From assembly GCA_900544515.1 (NCBI GenBank), contig UQVI01000015.1:1-18464 (forward strand): 18,464 nucleotides of DNA, read 5' to 3'. Position numbers and translations under genes: made by a program. Shown one piece after another: positions 1-6,250 of the stretch. Within the stretch, counting starts at the first letter, position 1. Every line of letters starts with the position of its first letter. The notes below the pieces were generated by a model that did not search any database, was not told the origin of the DNA, and saw only the letters and a list, made by a program, of their open reading frames with translations. The DNA comes from an uncultured Oscillospiraceae bacterium. Lineage in GTDB: Bacteria > Bacillota > Clostridia > Oscillospirales > Acutalibacteraceae.

Positions 1-33
1 TCGTCGGCAGCGTCAGATGTGTATAAGAGACAG
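1..33 (+). other. Illumina Nextera read-1 adapter (sequencing artefact)
   Basis: The first 33 bases are identical to the Nextera read-1 transposase adapter. Bases 15-33 are the 19-bp Tn5 mosaic end (AGATGTGTATAAGAGACAG) and bases 1-14 are the read-1 tail that precedes it. It is library-preparation sequence left at a contig end, not genomic DNA and not a natural Tn5 end. Genomic sequence starts at 34. Confidence 0.98.
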
Positions 34-57
34 ATACAGTTCAATACCTTTATCCAT
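34..57 (-). CDS. Possible 5' end of a gene truncated by the contig edge
   Basis: On the minus strand an ATG at 57-55 opens a frame reading MDKGIELY up to the adapter junction at 33/34. It starts 9 bases after the stop of the Cys-rich protein gene, in the same direction, as a further operon member would. The ribosome binding site is weak (a purine stretch around 62-72). Only eight codons remain, so no product can be named and the frame could be chance. Confidence 0.3.
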
Positions 58-66
58 ATTCAAATC

Positions 67-393
67 TTACTTTCTCAAAATCTCTTTAGGCGGGTCGATT
101 TCATTTACTATTGTATGCTCTGTAAGTTCGGATAAGAGTTTGATTTTTTTATTGATAATAGGACGCATACAATTGGGCACGTGCTCCTGATGTGCTCTGT
201 GAATTGCCACACATTCCTTGCAGTTGCCGTGATAACGGCAAACCTTCTGACAGGGACAATGGTCCTTTTCCTTATACTCTGTACGAAACTGTGCAGCAAA
301 CTCTTCCTGCAATTTCAGACCCGCTGTTCTGTTGCCCTTGTGAAATTGCTCCATTGCATCCAGCTCTTTCTGATTCCCCTCAATTTTCATCAT
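67..393 (-). CDS. Small Cys/His-rich protein, unknown function
   Basis: This is a 108-residue soluble protein with no signal peptide or membrane segment. The middle carries a tight cluster C46-x-C48-x3-C52-x5-C58-x2-C61-x13-C75, interspersed with His45, 55, 65, 68 and 71 (core CPCQKVCRYHGNCKEC). Such spacing suggests a zinc site or Fe-S cluster. It resembles the small uncharacterised Clostridial proteins with a CPC...C..HG.C..C..H pattern, but I cannot name the family with certainty. AGAGG at 399-403 lies 5 bases before the first ATG and 8 before the second, so Met2 may be the true start. It is third in a minus-strand operon, 21 bases after the membrane protein gene. A function in metal handling or redox is inference only. 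Confidence 0.8.
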   Translation of the reverse strand: MMKIEGNQKELDAMEQFHKGNRTAGLKLQEEFAAQFRTEYKEKDHCPCQKVCRYHGNCKECVAIHRAHQEHVPNCMRPIINKKIKLLSELTEHTIVNEIDPPKEILRK

Positions 394-414
394 ATATACC
401 TCTGTAATACCTGT

Positions 415-891
415 TTAATAAAAACAACTAATCTCTTTTTTATGAGTCATATGTATTCCTATATGCCCGATACCAAGAAGGATTGCAGCTATAATCAATA
501 ATAAATTCTTACCATAAATACCAAGCAGCAGAAATGCCACAACAGGCAATGTTGCACCTGCAACAGGGATACCGAGTAAGCTGCTGTAAAAATCCTGCAA
601 TGTTCGCTCACTTTTAAAATATCTGACCCAGTAAATCTCATAAAGCACCATAAATAGAAAAGACAGTACAAGCCAAATTGTCCAAACACTTAATAAAACA
701 TTGAAGTCTTTGAAAATAAGCACAATGCAGGTTACAAGCACCTGCCCGATGCCTTCAAATATTTTCAGAATTCTGTTTTCATTCTTAACATATTTATCAT
801 AGTTTTCAGGTTTATACTTTGTCCAAAACAAATTCGGAACAAAAAGCATAATCAAATATATCAATCCTACATAAGAAAATCCAAAATTCAT
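415..891 (-). CDS. Small polytopic membrane protein, conserved hypothetical
   Basis: The 158-residue protein has about five hydrophobic segments, near residues 6-24, 48-62, 66-88, 104-126 and 129-146. Charged loops separate them, including the stretch NLFWTKYKPENYDKYVKNEN after the first segment. That pattern recurs in uncharacterised Clostridial membrane proteins; no catalytic motif is visible. Its ATG (889-891) overlaps the TGA of the upstream kinase-like gene (888-890) in an ATGA junction, and no clear ribosome binding site precedes it. Translation is therefore probably coupled to the upstream gene. The function is unknown. The coupling suggests it is produced together with the P-loop protein, though a physical partnership is not shown. 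Confidence 0.8.
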   Translation of the reverse strand: MNFGFSYVGLIYLIMLFVPNLFWTKYKPENYDKYVKNENRILKIFEGIGQVLVTCIVLIFKDFNVLLSVWTIWLVLSFLFMVLYEIYWVRYFKSERTLQDFYSSLLGIPVAGATLPVVAFLLLGIYGKNLLLIIAAILLGIGHIGIHMTHKKEISCFY

Positions 892-1400
892 AGCACAATA
901 TCCACTTCATAATTATCATCAATCAAAATAAAATTGCAATCATATTTTCTGCACATTTCAAGATTATACAAATTATCTTTCATCACACTATCTTTTGTGC
1001 AATCAGAATCATCACCACGATTTTCAATAACTTTGGCAAATGCTTTGATATTGTCAAAATGCGTTTCAATATAATGCTCTGACATCACAAGGCAGTAATA
1101 TTTTATCTCGCTTAAATATTCATCATCAAAATGCTTTGCCCAATCAAAAGGTATGTAGCAACCCTCAATAATTAAATTCTGATCATTTTCAATTGCTGTT
1201 TTAATCATTTCTTTTACAATATTCCAAAGATAAGGAATAAGTTTTTCATCATCTTCGGGTGTCAGATTTGTATTTCTGCTCCTGATTAGCCCCATTTTCA
1301 AATGGTCTATTGAAAGATATGGATATTTATACTTTTCAAGCAGCCTCTGAGCAAGATGCGTTTTTCCTGTATGTGTCGCTCCGGCAATTAATATAACCAT
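888..1400 (-). CDS. P-loop nucleotide-binding protein (kinase-like ATPase)
   Basis: This 170-residue soluble protein opens with a beta strand and a Walker A loop, GATHTGKT at residues 7-14 (Gx4GKT), directly at the N terminus as in adenylate-kinase-like small-molecule kinases. A later strand NLIIEGCYIPFDW places an acidic residue (E) where these kinases bind Mg2+ or the acceptor. The substrate cannot be told; 2-phosphoglycerate-kinase-like or shikimate/zeta-toxin-like folds are all possible. AGGG at about 1409-1412 lies 8 bases before the ATG. It is the first gene of the minus-strand operon running to the contig edge, behind an extended -10 promoter at 1511-1519, and overlaps the next gene by 4 bases. 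Confidence 0.85.
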   Translation of the reverse strand: MVILIAGATHTGKTHLAQRLLEKYKYPYLSIDHLKMGLIRSRNTNLTPEDDEKLIPYLWNIVKEMIKTAIENDQNLIIEGCYIPFDWAKHFDDEYLSEIKYYCLVMSEHYIETHFDNIKAFAKVIENRGDDSDCTKDSVMKDNLYNLEMCRKYDCNFILIDDNYEVDIVL

Positions 1401-1642
1401 ATTTAATACCCTTTCAAATTTGTAATTACTAAAAAGTTATCTCTTACAGCAATATAAATATCATGTGCTGCAATGAACAATAAAGGTTTTTATCACGGCT
1501 GTCCGCTTTCATTATAGCATAATATATAAATAAAATATAGTTTTTATATATATTTGACCCTCACATACATTTATAGCGCATACTTTAATCAGTAGAAAGT
1601 AGCATCACCGCATAATTCACTGCAAGCAGCGTATGTAAAAAT
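1401..1642. other. Intergenic region, mostly leader and promoter
   Basis: This stretch separates the kinase-like gene from the ArsC/Spx-like gene. It holds the minus-strand promoter near 1511-1519 and an inferred leader of about 100 bases down to 1401. I see no tRNA, no convincing small ORF and no recognisable riboswitch. The leader has no strong stem-loop that I can find by eye. Confidence 0.5.
1511..1519 (-). promoter_or_regulatory. Extended -10 promoter for the kinase-like operon
   Basis: On the minus strand the sequence reads TGCTATAAT, a perfect extended -10 (TGn plus TATAAT). Upstream DNA is very A+T-rich but has no good -35 hexamer at 17 bases, as is usual for extended -10 promoters. 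Transcription would start near 1504, about 104 bases before the ATG at 1400. Confidence 0.55.
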
Positions 1643-1682
1643 AAAAAATGCAGTCTGTTAATCGTAACAGACCGCATTTTTT
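1643..1682 (-). terminator. Rho-independent terminator after the ArsC/Spx-like gene
   Basis: The arms 1643-1660 and 1665-1682 pair around a 4-base ATCG loop. The core TCTGTTA/TAACAGA plus GC pairs has one mismatch, flanked by A/T runs on both sides. The right edge overlaps the stop codon of the ArsC/Spx-like gene. The symmetric A and T tracts mean it could work in either direction. Confidence 0.8.
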
Positions 1683-2031
1683 ATTTTAATTTCTCGGCCC
1701 ATTCTTTTTCACGAAAGCCTGTTAATATTGCTTTATCAGATATAATCAGCGGTCTCTTAACCAGCATACCATCTGTTGAGAGGAGCTTTAACTGCTCATC
1801 ATCACTCATCTGAGGCAGCTTATCCTTTAACTGCATGGATTTATAAAGCATTCCGCTTGTATTGAAGAACTTTTTCAGTGGCATACCGCTTTGCTCATAC
1901 CATATCTTCAACTCTTCGTATGAGGGATTATCCTCTTTAATATGTCTGCTTTCGTACTCAAATCCGTTTTCATCAAGCCACTTTTTTGCTTTCTGACAGG
2001 TTGAGCATTTTGGATATTCAATAAATAACAT
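1681..2031 (-). CDS. ArsC/Spx-family thioredoxin-fold protein
   Basis: The 116-residue product has the family's N-terminal redox motif C9-S-T-C12 in YPKCSTCQKAKKWL and the C-terminal RPL motif (KRPLIIS near 92-98), with length matching ArsC/YffB/Spx proteins. In databases such proteins are usually named arsenate reductase family protein. Whether this one reduces arsenate with thioredoxin or glutaredoxin, or acts Spx-like on RNA polymerase, cannot be decided here; no ars genes are nearby. The frame stays open to 2094, but I choose the ATG at 2029-2031 because AGGGGG lies 7 bases upstream and the longer version would add 21 residues unlike the family. It is a single-gene unit with its own promoter and terminator. 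Confidence 0.9.
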   Translation of the reverse strand: MLFIEYPKCSTCQKAKKWLDENGFEYESRHIKEDNPSYEELKIWYEQSGMPLKKFFNTSGMLYKSMQLKDKLPQMSDDEQLKLLSTDGMLVKRPLIISDKAILTGFREKEWAEKLK

Positions 2032-2053
2032 TTTTGTTCCCCCTATATAAAAG

Positions 2054-2059
2054 ATTATA
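2054..2059 (-). promoter_or_regulatory. -10 element of the ArsC/Spx-like gene
   Basis: The minus strand reads TATAAT at these positions, 22 bases before the ATG at 2031, so the leader is short. No good -35 hexamer is found 16-18 bases upstream. The spacer is occupied by the palindrome at 2063-2075, which suggests that an activator or repressor acts here. Confidence 0.5.
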
Positions 2060-2062
2060 CTA

Positions 2063-2075
2063 ATGATAATATCAT
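2063..2075. promoter_or_regulatory. Palindrome ATGATAATATCAT, possible operator
   Basis: ATGATA and TATCAT are perfect inverted 6-mers around one central base. The palindrome lies immediately upstream of the -10 box of the ArsC/Spx-like gene, where a bound protein would affect RNA polymerase. It is A+T-rich and faintly like Fur/PerR-type boxes but does not match the 7-1-7 consensus well. The binding protein is unknown. Confidence 0.35.
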
Positions 2076-2077
2076 AA

Positions 2078-2113
2078 GGCGGACTGAAATACAACAGGTG
2101 TATTCAATCCGCC
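2078..2113 (-). terminator. GC-rich hairpin ending the glycosidase operon
   Basis: GGCGGACTGAAATAC (2078-2092) pairs with GTATTCAATCCGCC (2100-2113), with one G-T pair and one bulge, around a 7-base loop. It lies 20 bases after the stop codon of the GH16 gene. On the minus strand the following bases (TTATGATATTAT) are T-rich but not a clean U tract, so termination may be leaky. It is also inside the upstream region of the ArsC/Spx-like gene. Confidence 0.55.
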
Positions 2114-2133
2114 GGATTAACATATTTATTTTA

Positions 2134-3177
2134 TCAGCCTAGATCCATACTGCCTTCAAATTCATCATCATTTTTGATGAATTGCTCATAATTTTCATTC
2201 TGCCATACCTTAACATAATCAATCATAAAATCATTGTTATCCTCATTGTCATGGCTGAACAAACCTATTTTTTGACCATGAGGACCATAACCATCACCTG
2301 CATCAATTTCAACTGTAAGGCGAAGAAATTCCTTAACCTTTGAAACCTCACCGCCGTCTGTTGCCCAAGTAGGCTTGCCGTCGATATAGAACACATAATA
2401 TTCAGGCGTCCACTTAAGGGCATATGTATGGTAACCGTCATATAAATCCTGTTCAAGTGAGCCGATATAATCCTCAACCTTAGCATCCTTGCCGTATCCG
2501 TCCCAGAGAAGAGCATGCCCCATTTCAGATTCTTTGCTGTTTATAAAAGCACTTTCATAAACATCTATTTCCGTTCCGTCCTGTCCCTCGTTACCGACCT
2601 TACGCTGATTGGAGGACTGAAGCCAGAAGGCTGACCACAAACCCTGTGACGCAGGAAATTTTACACGGCATTCAAAATAACCGAACGCCTGTGAAAAGAG
2701 CATCGTATCCGCTGTACCCTTGTTGTCATTATTGTCACCTGATATCAGTCTTGTTTCAATACCTGAGGTGAATCTGCCCGCCTTAGGGCAATCACCGTCA
2801 CAGGTATGATTCTCTTCATAACGGGAATGAATAATGGCGTTGGAATCCTTAACCTCGACCATAGTCGGACACCACCAGCAAGCCTGCTCAGGCTTATCCT
2901 CATCCTGACTTTCCCAACGGATGGCATGAGGTGATGTTGTCCATATTTCCTTATTTCCGGTATATTTTTCTCCGAAAGTAATATTTTCATTCAGCGAATC
3001 GCCGTCAAAATGATCCTCAAAAATAAGATACCAGCCGTCCTCATTCAGCACAGGAACAGACAAATCATATTTTTCATTGGTTTTCCAGCTATCATCCTGT
3101 TTTTTGGAACAGCCTGTTATGGCTGCTGCACCTAAAATCACAGCACAAGCTAAAATAACAGAAATTATCTTTTTCAT
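2134..3177 (-). CDS. GH16-family glycoside hydrolase, lipoprotein
   Basis: This 347-residue protein has a lipoprotein signal peptide (MKKIISVILACAV..., lipobox ITGC with Cys23), so it should be anchored to the outer face of the membrane. The GH16 catalytic signature E-I-D-V-Y-E is at 203-208, with Glu203 as expected nucleophile, Asp205, and Glu208 as acid/base. The motif GLWSAFWLQS (179-188) and the C-terminal DFMIDYVKVW strand (316-325) also fit the family. GH16 enzymes are endo-acting on beta-glucans, agars, carrageenans, keratan sulfate or mucin O-glycans; the specificity here is not decided by sequence. Two cysteine pairs (100/103 and 126/130) mark an insertion before the catalytic core. 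GAGGTGA lies 4 bases before the ATG, and the gene follows the phosphoesterase by 12 bases as last in the operon. Confidence 0.92.
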   Translation of the reverse strand: MKKIISVILACAVILGAAAITGCSKKQDDSWKTNEKYDLSVPVLNEDGWYLIFEDHFDGDSLNENITFGEKYTGNKEIWTTSPHAIRWESQDEDKPEQACWWCPTMVEVKDSNAIIHSRYEENHTCDGDCPKAGRFTSGIETRLISGDNNDNKGTADTMLFSQAFGYFECRVKFPASQGLWSAFWLQSSNQRKVGNEGQDGTEIDVYESAFINSKESEMGHALLWDGYGKDAKVEDYIGSLEQDLYDGYHTYALKWTPEYYVFYIDGKPTWATDGGEVSKVKEFLRLTVEIDAGDGYGPHGQKIGLFSHDNEDNNDFMIDYVKVWQNENYEQFIKNDDEFEGSMDLG

Positions 3178-3189
3178 AAATTCACCTCA

Positions 3190-4671
3190 TTATTTCAGCT
3201 CACAGGTAACTGAATTGCTTTCAGCACCCCAAGAATCAATGGCTGTAACTACAACGTATTTTGCATTATCCGGAATATTGCCGGGAAGTCTCAGCTCTAC
3301 TGTATCAGACATATTGTCAAGTCCTAAAATATAGTCACTGAAATATACGACCTCCGTAATTTTCTTTGGTGAGCCGTTATCATAATTCTTATTGTCAAAT
3401 CTGATTTTTTCACCATTTTCATCATAGTGGACGATATGTCCGCTATAATCTGTTTCTTCAAACTCCAGAAGTTTTTTATTTTCATCACAGAACTCCAGCT
3501 TATAGGAATGAACAAAATCGTCGTCTGATGCTGCATTGAAAGAAATCATCTTTTGATCATTGCCGTCAATATCTTTGATATCACGCACTGCCACACTCAG
3601 TTTACTGTCAATCACAGGTGCTTGATTTGAATTGCTTCTTGCATCTGTATATTTGCTGAGACTTTCCTCACTGCCGAACGGTGCTTCTATTACCCAAGCA
3701 TCTTTCAATTCTTTTCCTGTATTCGCTTCCAGACGGTGAACAGTTACCTTACTGTCCTCAATTTCCATATAAATGCAGCCCGGCAGCTTATCTGCCATTG
3801 AATTGCCATAAGCATCCTTAGGCACGCTATCATTAAACTTTCCATGCTCAAGCTCGATATAATCAAGGCTCTGTGTTGTAAATGCAGTAAAATCACCCTG
3901 CCAGATGGAACGCTCATCAATCAGTGAATAATGAGAATGTCCGGACAAAGAAACAACCTGACTGTAGTCCTTTAAAACATCTGTTATATCACTGTTTCCC
4001 CATTCGTCTGAGCCGTAGGCAGTATCCTGCGGATTAAGATGCGTGATTACAAAAATCGGCTTGTCAGGTGTATCTGCAACAGCCTTGTCAAGTTCGCCTC
4101 TTATCCAGTCCTTATTGGTATATGATTTATCATATGAACCGTCTGAGGAACTCCAGCAGATGAAGTGATAACCATTGATCACCTTATGGCTGTATGGCAG
4201 CTCGCCTGTATATTTTGTAAATCTCTTCTGCTGCGTTGCAGGAGTCGGAATTTCAAAACAGCTGAAAAAGTCAGGCAACCAATAATCATGATTACCCATA
4301 ATATAAAGCGGAATGGGCTTATCATAATCTGCCATTACCTTATCATAAATTTCCTTATATGTGCCCCAAGCTTTTTTGGTACCTACATTGGTTTGGTCTC
4401 CTGCGATAATCAGTACATCCATACCCTTATCTCTGAGCATAGTCAGCGTTTTTTCAAAAGATTCATACTGATGCGTTGTATTATCCGTTGAATCAGGGAG
4501 CTGCAAATCGCTGATAACAGCAACTCTTAACGGCTCGCCGTTTGTTTCAACAGAATATGTTTTTACCTCTTCATCTATGGTTTTTGCATATCCGAAGTGA
4601 ACACCAAGAGCTGCACCCACAATACCGACTGCAACCACAGCTGAAACAATTACCTTTGTAAACTTTTTCAT
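3190..4671 (-). CDS. Exported calcineurin-like metallophosphoesterase
   Basis: The 493-residue protein starts with KK and one hydrophobic stretch (about 8-29), an uncleaved anchor or signal peptide, so the enzyme acts outside the membrane. Metal-binding motifs of the calcineurin-like fold appear in order: SDLQL (Asp55), GDQT (Asp92), GNHD (127-129), THLN (His211) and GHSH (244-247). The first motif is D-x-Q rather than the usual D-x-H, so one metal ligand, normally His, is Gln57. From about residue 345 a separate beta-rich domain follows, ending in a strand-rich Ig/Fn3-like part (VVVTAIDSWGAES). It sits between the fucosidase (29 bases) and GH16 (12 bases) genes, which suggests removing phosphate from the glycan or from a surface polymer. 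The substrate is unknown. AGGCGG lies 9 bases before the ATG. Confidence 0.88.
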   Translation of the reverse strand: MKKFTKVIVSAVVAVGIVGAALGVHFGYAKTIDEEVKTYSVETNGEPLRVAVISDLQLPDSTDNTTHQYESFEKTLTMLRDKGMDVLIIAGDQTNVGTKKAWGTYKEIYDKVMADYDKPIPLYIMGNHDYWLPDFFSCFEIPTPATQQKRFTKYTGELPYSHKVINGYHFICWSSSDGSYDKSYTNKDWIRGELDKAVADTPDKPIFVITHLNPQDTAYGSDEWGNSDITDVLKDYSQVVSLSGHSHYSLIDERSIWQGDFTAFTTQSLDYIELEHGKFNDSVPKDAYGNSMADKLPGCIYMEIEDSKVTVHRLEANTGKELKDAWVIEAPFGSEESLSKYTDARSNSNQAPVIDSKLSVAVRDIKDIDGNDQKMISFNAASDDDFVHSYKLEFCDENKKLLEFEETDYSGHIVHYDENGEKIRFDNKNYDNGSPKKITEVVYFSDYILGLDNMSDTVELRLPGNIPDNAKYVVVTAIDSWGAESNSVTCELK

Positions 4672-4700
4672 AATTTCTTACCGCCTTTTTATAGTTTAAA

Positions 4701-6176
4701 TTACTTTATGTCAATCTTAAAGCAAATCGGCAAATCCGTCTGCACCTTATCACGCAGATGAATTTCCATACATTTTTTATTTCTTTCAAACGGAAGCTCT
4801 TTATCATCGCCGAGCAGTTTAACGGATTTGATGATCATATCCTCGTTCACTTGCTTAAAGCTTTTTATCCTTACAATATTACCCTTTGCAGGCTTCATCT
4901 GAAAGGCATATATAATACCATTTTTATATGTAAATCTGAAATCCGTTTCCTTATATCCCTTTTTCTTATTATCCTGGAAAAAGCCGTCTTTGACATTGGC
5001 TTTCCCCTCGCCGAAATGTTTCCAGCACTTTGTATCATAAATGCCCTCGCCATTAACACGCAGCCATTTACCGATTCCCTTAAGAACAGCCGTTTCCTCT
5101 GCGGTTATTGAACCGTCCGCCTTAGGACCTACATTAAGGAGCATCATACCGTTTTTACTTACAATATCAATAAGGTCGCAGACAATATGCCCTACGGATT
5201 TAAATTGATTGTTTTCAGTGTATCCCCAAGAATTTTTTGCAATGGCGGTACAGGTCTGCCACGCAACAGGAGAAATATCTTTTAGTGCTCCCCTTTCAAC
5301 ATCAAAGGTTGCACAGCCGGGAGGAAAAGCATTGTGCTTATAGTTAATCGTAACCTCTTCTCCCCACTCCTCTGCACGGTTATAGTAGTACGCCGCAAAC
5401 TTCTGAAGATAAGGCTTGAATGCCTGATTCTGTATCCACCAGTCAAAGTATACAACCTTTGGCTGATACCTGTCAATCAGCTCACAGGTTCTCACCAGCC
5501 AGTCCTTAAGAAATTCCTCAGTGGGTGATTGTGCTCTTACATTGGCGGCAGCAATACTCATTTTCCATGAATCAAAAGCTTTGCAATGATAAGCAGGTCC
5601 GTAAAAATCAGCATATTTTTCATTATTCACATCACTGTCAAAGGTTCTGCCCATATTCATAAAAAAGTAATGCTCTGCCCTGTGGCTTGATGCACAATAT
5701 ACAAGTCCCTCTTTTTCACAGGCTGCCTTAATCTCTCCTGCAACGTCTCGGCACGGACCCATATTCACACTGTTCCAGCGGTTGAAATCCGTGTTATACA
5801 TGGCAAATCCGTCGTGATGCTCAGCTACAGGCATAACGTATTTTGCACCGCTTTCCTTAAATAAAGCTGCCCATTCATCAGCATTGAACTTTTCACCCTT
5901 AAACATTGGAATAAAATCTTTATATCCAAAATCCTTATGATTGCCATACGCTTTAATATGATGCCTGTATTCACGTGTCGTCTTGTCATACATATTCCGT
6001 GAATACCACTCGTTTCCAAAGGCAGGCACACTGTAAATTCCCCAGTGAATAAAGATGCCGAACTTTGCATTATGATACCACTGCGGTGTTTCGTGATTAC
6101 AAAGTGACTGCCAGTTATCTTTATATTTTCCGTTTTCAATTACAGAATCAATCTTTTTCAGATAATCATTAACCAT
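4701..6176 (-). CDS. GH29 alpha-L-fucosidase, cytosolic
   Basis: The 491-residue protein contains the GH29 landmarks: KFGIFIHWGIYSVPAFGNEWY (38-58), AEHHDGFAMY with tandem His120-His121, and VVYFDWW (241-247) with Asp245 as expected catalytic nucleophile. The strand LLNVGPKADGSI closes the barrel and a C-terminal beta-sandwich follows. GH29 enzymes release alpha-linked L-fucose with retention; the acid/base residue varies in this family and is not assigned. There is no signal peptide, so it probably works on imported oligosaccharides. AAAGG at 6185-6189 lies 8 bases before the ATG. It is second in the minus-strand operon, 49 bases after the GH123-like gene and separated from it by a strong hairpin. 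Linkage preference and the exact sugar are not visible. Confidence 0.93.
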   Translation of the reverse strand: MVNDYLKKIDSVIENGKYKDNWQSLCNHETPQWYHNAKFGIFIHWGIYSVPAFGNEWYSRNMYDKTTREYRHHIKAYGNHKDFGYKDFIPMFKGEKFNADEWAALFKESGAKYVMPVAEHHDGFAMYNTDFNRWNSVNMGPCRDVAGEIKAACEKEGLVYCASSHRAEHYFFMNMGRTFDSDVNNEKYADFYGPAYHCKAFDSWKMSIAAANVRAQSPTEEFLKDWLVRTCELIDRYQPKVVYFDWWIQNQAFKPYLQKFAAYYYNRAEEWGEEVTINYKHNAFPPGCATFDVERGALKDISPVAWQTCTAIAKNSWGYTENNQFKSVGHIVCDLIDIVSKNGMMLLNVGPKADGSITAEETAVLKGIGKWLRVNGEGIYDTKCWKHFGEGKANVKDGFFQDNKKKGYKETDFRFTYKNGIIYAFQMKPAKGNIVRIKSFKQVNEDMIIKSVKLLGDDKELPFERNKKCMEIHLRDKVQTDLPICFKIDIK

Positions 6177-6193
6177 TATTTCAGCCTTTCTTT

Positions 6194-6250
6194 AAGCAAG
6201 TGAGATAAATCCGTTCATAAAAAACTTATTCGGATTTATCTCGCTTGCTT
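6194..6250 (-). repeat. 20-bp inverted repeat forming an intercistronic hairpin
   Basis: Bases 6194-6213 (AAGCAAGTGAGATAAATCCG) are the reverse complement of 6231-6250 with one difference that still pairs as G-U in minus-strand RNA. The loop is 17 bases. The stem covers the last seven codons of the GH123-like gene and ends 4 bases before the ribosome binding site of the fucosidase. No U tract follows, so it is not a standard terminator. Roles in mRNA stability, processing or tuning of fucosidase translation are possible. Confidence 0.8.

Noticed and set aside
15..33. Tn5 mosaic end as evidence of a natural transposon
   Set aside because: It is preceded exactly by the Nextera read-1 tail at the first base of the contig, with no transposase and no second end.
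181..501. Plus-strand open frame of 106 codons
   Set aside because: It overlaps two convincing minus-strand genes and has no recognisable motif or ribosome binding site.
1401..1680. tRNA or small RNA gene in the intergenic region
   Set aside because: No cloverleaf, CCA end or conserved T-loop motif was found; only a promoter and a terminator are supported.
6194..6250. Hairpin as a Rho-independent terminator
   Set aside because: The stem is strong, but no U tract follows in the direction of transcription and the fucosidase ribosome binding site comes at once.
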